From contig OX344764.1 in the NCBI GenBank assembly GCA_947034895.1, forward strand, positions 63,035,348 to 63,099,347: a stretch of DNA of 64,000 bases. The letters are read 5' to 3'. The notes under the pieces were generated by a model. It searched no databases and was not told the DNA's origin. It saw only the letters and a list, made by a program, of their open reading frames with translations. The DNA comes from Rhytidiadelphus loreus (lineage: Eukaryota; Streptophyta; Bryopsida; Hypnales; Hylocomiaceae). Numbering within the stretch: position 1 is the stretch's first letter; every line of letters starts with the position of its first letter. The position numbers and the translations under genes are program-made. Of the stretch, positions 59,826-64,000 are shown in pieces.

Positions 59826-61639
59826 TTAATGTTGTAAAAAGAGGCAATCTTCCTACAAAATAATTATCCTTGCTACTCATACAATGTAAATAGAACTTTT
59901 TATTGAATACAATTAATTATATTTGATACCAAAAATTTGAAATAATGGATGAAATACTCCATTATGAATTCATGTACTAATATTATCTTCATCTTTTTAG
60001 TTTTCATCAATGATATTTCTTTCATTTCCTATCCTTGTGGCAATCTAGAATCCTCAATGCTCCATATGACCTTGTACCTTCACGTCCTATCCTTCAATTC
60101 TTAGTTTATTTAGTGAATTTAATAAAACTCTTGTCTAACATTCCACAATGAAAACATCACATGCTTACTATGCCATATTTTTAAAACATCCTATTATGAA
60201 AGTTCAAGCAAAGTGATAAAAAAAACCTTAAACGAGCAAATAAACTCCAAAACAAAATTTGTAGTAGTCATTATTTTTAGTGAAATTATGTGTTTTTCAT
60301 TCATTCAATACAAAAAGAGAAGTAGCCTAAAAAATAACACATGTTTTGTTTTACCACTAAAAATCTAAAGAATTTTTTTGGGACCATATTCACCCTTCAA
60401 AAACTCTTCATTTATTAATTAAAATTTTATATCTAAAAGTTGTCTTAGCTAACTAAGGTGCCTCCAAAAATTCTCTGTAGCAAAGACCACTAAATTTGTA
60501 GGTGATGGATGGCGGTTCTAGGTGAGATGAATGGGTGAAAGGGACATCTCCATCCAAGGATTTATGTATTAATTCAATAAAAATTATAAACTTTATAAGA
60601 TTGCCAAATCTCAAACTAATATGAACAAAATAGAAAACAACTCATATTATATCAACTAAATCATCAAACCCATCACAACCATCATCTCAACACAACTTCT
60701 TAGTTAACTTTGTAGAGAAGTGCTTCCAATAAACCAATATAGATAAAATCAAGGTCACTACATGATAAAGTTTCCAATAGGATAGAATGTCACTGAGCTA
60801 TAGACTAAATGTCTAATTGTGCCAAAAAAAACTAAATCTTGTTAGTAGTATGATTTGGAAACCCAACAAAAGGTAAGTTGACAAGTCAAATTGTGCATGG
60901 AAGGTGTCTTTAGCTCATACGAGAGCTCATAGCAACGTGTCATTGCAATCACAATAGAAAAATTAACCAACCAAACTCAAGACATCACACAAGACAATGA
61001 CTAATAAATAATAGTAAACTATAGGAGACCTATAAAGAAGCCATCTCTAATCATCATACTCCAAACTCCAAATTCACTTCTAGACCACTTGTGCAAACTA
61101 CCAACAAAACTCACTTATGCAGTGTGAACTGCCATATAGGTTCACTTTTTAGTCTTAGATTGTGAAAAATGTAGACAGTTTGCATGAATTTACATGTCCT
61201 GAAGTGTTAGTACTTTAGACTAAGCCACAACCATCAATTAGGGAGTTTTCTGCTAGATAGGTATGAAACTTTGGGAGGTTAGGGTGAGAAGCTAGAGATT
61301 GCAATTAGGAGAAATTCTAAAAATAAACTAGGGACTTAGAACTAAAAAGACATTAAGCAAGATTTGGTAGAGTAACCAAATTAGGCTAACAATAAAATCA
61401 TGACAAAATGAAAACCAAAAATGCAAAAAACAAAATGAAAACAAAACACTACAAATAGAAAATGAAACTAGAATCAAATTGCAAACCAAAAAAGTATAAA
61501 ATATTAAAATTAAAATTAAATTAAAAACAAAAAAAATGACTAGGAGTAGGAAACAAAAAAAAGTAAATTGAAAACCACAAAAATAATAAATAAATAAAAA
61601 CAAAAAAAAGAGTTTGTTAAACTAAAACTATGACTAAAA
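59826..61639. other. AT-rich intergenic sequence
   Basis: No gene. The minus-strand frame at 61328-61603 is a Phe/Leu/Ile string from A-rich DNA (about 61380-61600) and is not credible. Confidence 0.45.
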
Positions 61640-61830
61640 CACTAGTGTAGTGCTAAAAACATTAAAATAAGAGTTTTATAGTAATTTAGAGGGTTTTACA
61701 GTAACTTGGGGGTTAACACTAAATTAGCGTAGTTTACACTATACTAGCAAATTTACAGTAATTTAGTGCGATTTCCACTTACATGGCATGTTTTACACTA
61801 ATTTAGCAAATTAACAATGAATTTAGGTAG
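61640..61830. repeat. Degenerate TTTACASTAATTTAGC repeat
   Basis: Roughly 25-30-bp units with TTTACA, GTAA or CTAA, and TTAG recur about six times (for example TTTACAGTAATTTAG and TTTACACTAATTTAGC). Non-coding. Confidence 0.55.
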
Positions 61831-62189
61831 GATGAAAGTAATTAGGCAAAATTAGTCCGTTAGTGAATTGGGTATATATGCAAAATTAGGGCTCCAAGCC
61901 TTCTCTCTCTTTCAATTTCCCATATGTGTCTGTTTGCTTGGAGAGTGTGCATGCTTAAAAAATTGCAATAAAAAATGAACAAAAAGTATTAACAAAACCT
62001 AAAAAGATGGGTTAGGGTACGAGTTAAAACATTTGTCAAATAGGTTCTCTTGCAAGATGAGGGAAAAAGTGAAAGACAATGATTTGAAATGATTTGGAAA
62101 AGGATTGGAGTTGATTTTTTAGGGTTTGGACTTTGGAAGTCTAATGGGGAAAAATGAAAGAGAATTAGGGATTTTTTAAGTGAGATTGA

Positions 62190-62540
62190 ATTGCCAACTT
62201 TGACAAGCCATTGCAAGAGCATGAAGAATTGGATGGAGTTGGATTTTGGAAGGGTGGTGCACCTCAAAGTTAACATTCCAAAAAGCTATGCCTTGCCCAA
62301 TTTAGATCAAAGACAAGGATGGAGCAGCCAAATTAGTGCGCTGAGGTTTGTTGCCGCTACAATTGAAGACTGCCAACTTGGACAGGCAATTTTGGAAGAT
62401 CGGCTAAGCAGATGGAGTAGAATTTTGAAGGGATGATGCGCCTCAAAGTTAACTTTTTGAAAAGTTATGGCTTATCCAATTTGGAACAAGGACAAGGACG
62501 GGGCAACCAAATTGATGCTCAGGGATCTTCTACCATGATG
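62190..62540. repeat. Tandem duplication of about 178 bp
   Basis: TGCCAACTTTGACAAGCCA (62191) and TGCCAACTTGGACAGGCAA (about 62369) begin two diverged copies. Both contain CCTCAAAGTTAAC and GACAAGGAYGG followed by AACCAAATT or GCCAAATT. The open frame across the first copy has no recognised family. Confidence 0.6.
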
Positions 62541-64000
62541 ACGGTCACTAATTCTTGGTCTTTCCCTTGATTCCTTGTTTGTTGCCCTTCTCCATTTGGA
62601 AAAAATTGTAATGTGAATTACAAGACACATTATGCTTGCAATTCAATTTGTGTGAATTTCTATTGCTTGGAAAAAAAATGAATGATTTTGGCATGAATGA
62701 TGTTTAGAGAGGATGCATGACTAGGGAGCATAGATTTTTTTTGGGTTTTAGGCAAGTACGGAAGCGCTGTCTAAATGGGGTTAGAATTAGAGTTGGTGAC
62801 TTGAATGATCAAATGGGGAAGGAAAAAACTAAATTGCATAGAATGAATGGGTGAACATGTTAGCTTTAGATCTACGTATTTAGGGTGAAATCCAAGGGTC
62901 AATGCATGGGTGGATTTAGGATTTTGGTGTAATTGTTAGTATGCTCGACTTTCTTGTTAGGGCCCAGTTTAGGCCATTTTGGATCCCTAAATGTGCATTT
63001 GAGTTAGATTTTTGCCTAGAAAATTGTCCCATTCCACTTGAATGTCTAATTAGATGCTTGAGGGATGGTAGGACTCATTTTTCAATGATTTTAGGTGTAC
63101 TACCCACTTTTCAACTAGAGTCATTTAATCAAAATTAATCAAAAATTATATTATAGGAGTCCATTGCTTGAAAGGCAATTTAGATAGAGGTCCCATACAC
63201 TCTTTGCCAGCCAACTCTAGGGGAGATTTTTGCCACATGGGGTAGAAATCTCTCATATGCAAGTTGCAGAGTGGAGAGTCCCAAGTATTTATATTAGAAA
63301 AGTACTCTCCATAGCCACGGTCAAATTCAAACACATGATGGCTAGGTCATGCAATGGCATCCAATGGAAACAATCCTAAATGCCCAAGCCTTTTCAAATG
63401 TGTTTTGACTATGAAAAAAGAGCATGGGCTTATAGTTATCTCCATTGAAGAAAATTGATTTTTTTTCTCTTGTTTTTTTTTCAAAATCTAACCATATGGA
63501 TGTTTAAAGAGCTTGCTTATTATTATGCACATCAATTTTGAGTGCAAAATTGCAGGAGAATTGTGAGATTATAACAAGAGAAATGTATATTTTTTATTTT
63601 TAGTATGTTGCCCCTTTCCACAATGTTTCAGAAATTTGCATATAAAAGTTTTTGGGATTGGAGGTAACATGAACAACTACAAATTGTGTTAGCACACTAA
63701 AATACCCTTTTAAAAACTTAATATCACTTGAAAAGCTATTAAATTAATTACCCAATCCACCTTGCAATTGTTAAGATGCAATTTTTTTTAAAGTATAAAT
63801 CACAAATAACTCCAAATCAACACTTATTTGTTTAAATTTTCAATGGTGAAAATCATGAAAAAACTTTACTCTTTCCATTGGGACCATTTCAAAGCAAATC
63901 AATAAATACAAGTTTTTAAATCTCAAATCAAGTGAAATTGCTCAAAGCTAGAAAATGAAGTAAAATTAACAAAATTTACTCTTCTACTAATAGACATACA
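62541..64000. other. AT-rich intergenic sequence to the window end
   Basis: No gene, RNA gene or structured repeat is recognised. Confidence 0.45.

Noticed and set aside
61328..61603. 91-codon hydrophobic minus-strand frame
   Set aside because: The Phe/Ile/Leu string comes from an A-rich plus strand, with no family resemblance.
1..64000. CRISPR arrays, bacterial operons, riboswitches, rRNA genes
   Set aside because: None is seen. The tandem arrays lack spacer organisation, and gene structure with introns is eukaryotic.

Overview
This looks like nuclear DNA of a land plant. The intergenic DNA is AT-rich and full of plant-type DNA transposons and MITEs (hAT, CACTA, PIF/Harbinger-like). It carries three gene-like loci with GT-AG introns whose exons are clearly GC-richer than their surroundings. 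One locus encodes a protein with two WRC-type C-C-C-H motifs and another a plant-type classical SDR. I cannot name the species. The Tc1-type (DD34E) element and the family with TTAA target sites are not typical of well-studied angiosperms, so a seed-free plant is a reasonable but unproven guess.

Layout. 0-8.8 kb: repeats only, including a GC-rich MITE (216-516), a TTAA element (601-1231), a 62-bp tandem array (2080-2325) and a 2.1-kb CACTA-type element (4369-6512). 8.8-15.5 kb: one 6.73-kb hAT-like element with an exact 8-bp target duplication. It carries GC-rich minisatellites, a 147-bp tandem array with five identical hairpins, a nested TTAA element and an unidentified broken coding stretch. 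16.6-19 kb: a field of two recurring short motifs. 21.5-23.35 kb: a decayed hAT transposase gene split by a 151-bp CACTA-type MITE. 27.2-30.2 kb: inverted and tandem repeats into which a 1.7-kb Tc1 element with a broken transposase gene has inserted.

30.4-32.3 kb: a two-exon short-chain dehydrogenase/reductase gene, with a small doubtful ORF upstream. 33.7-46.4 kb: nested terminal-inverted-repeat elements, plus a two-exon gene for an unrecognised membrane-anchored protein (39637-41264). 47.3-51.9 kb: a minus-strand gene of three modelled exons for a probable nuclear regulator, with a LxLxL (EAR-like) motif, a possible winged-helix-like segment and two WRC-like modules. 52-64 kb: repeats again, including two TTAA elements and a 2.0-kb Harbinger-like element (56789-58807) with 122-bp tandem repeats.

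The genes show no operon-like or pathway link. What unifies the window is layered insertion: TTAA element inside hAT, MITE inside hAT gene, Tc1 inside an inverted-repeat element, small MITEs inside a 2.3-kb TIR element. Target duplications and terminal repeats are still readable for many of these. Coordinates of TIR elements are by eye; a few bases of uncertainty apply where no target duplication is stated.
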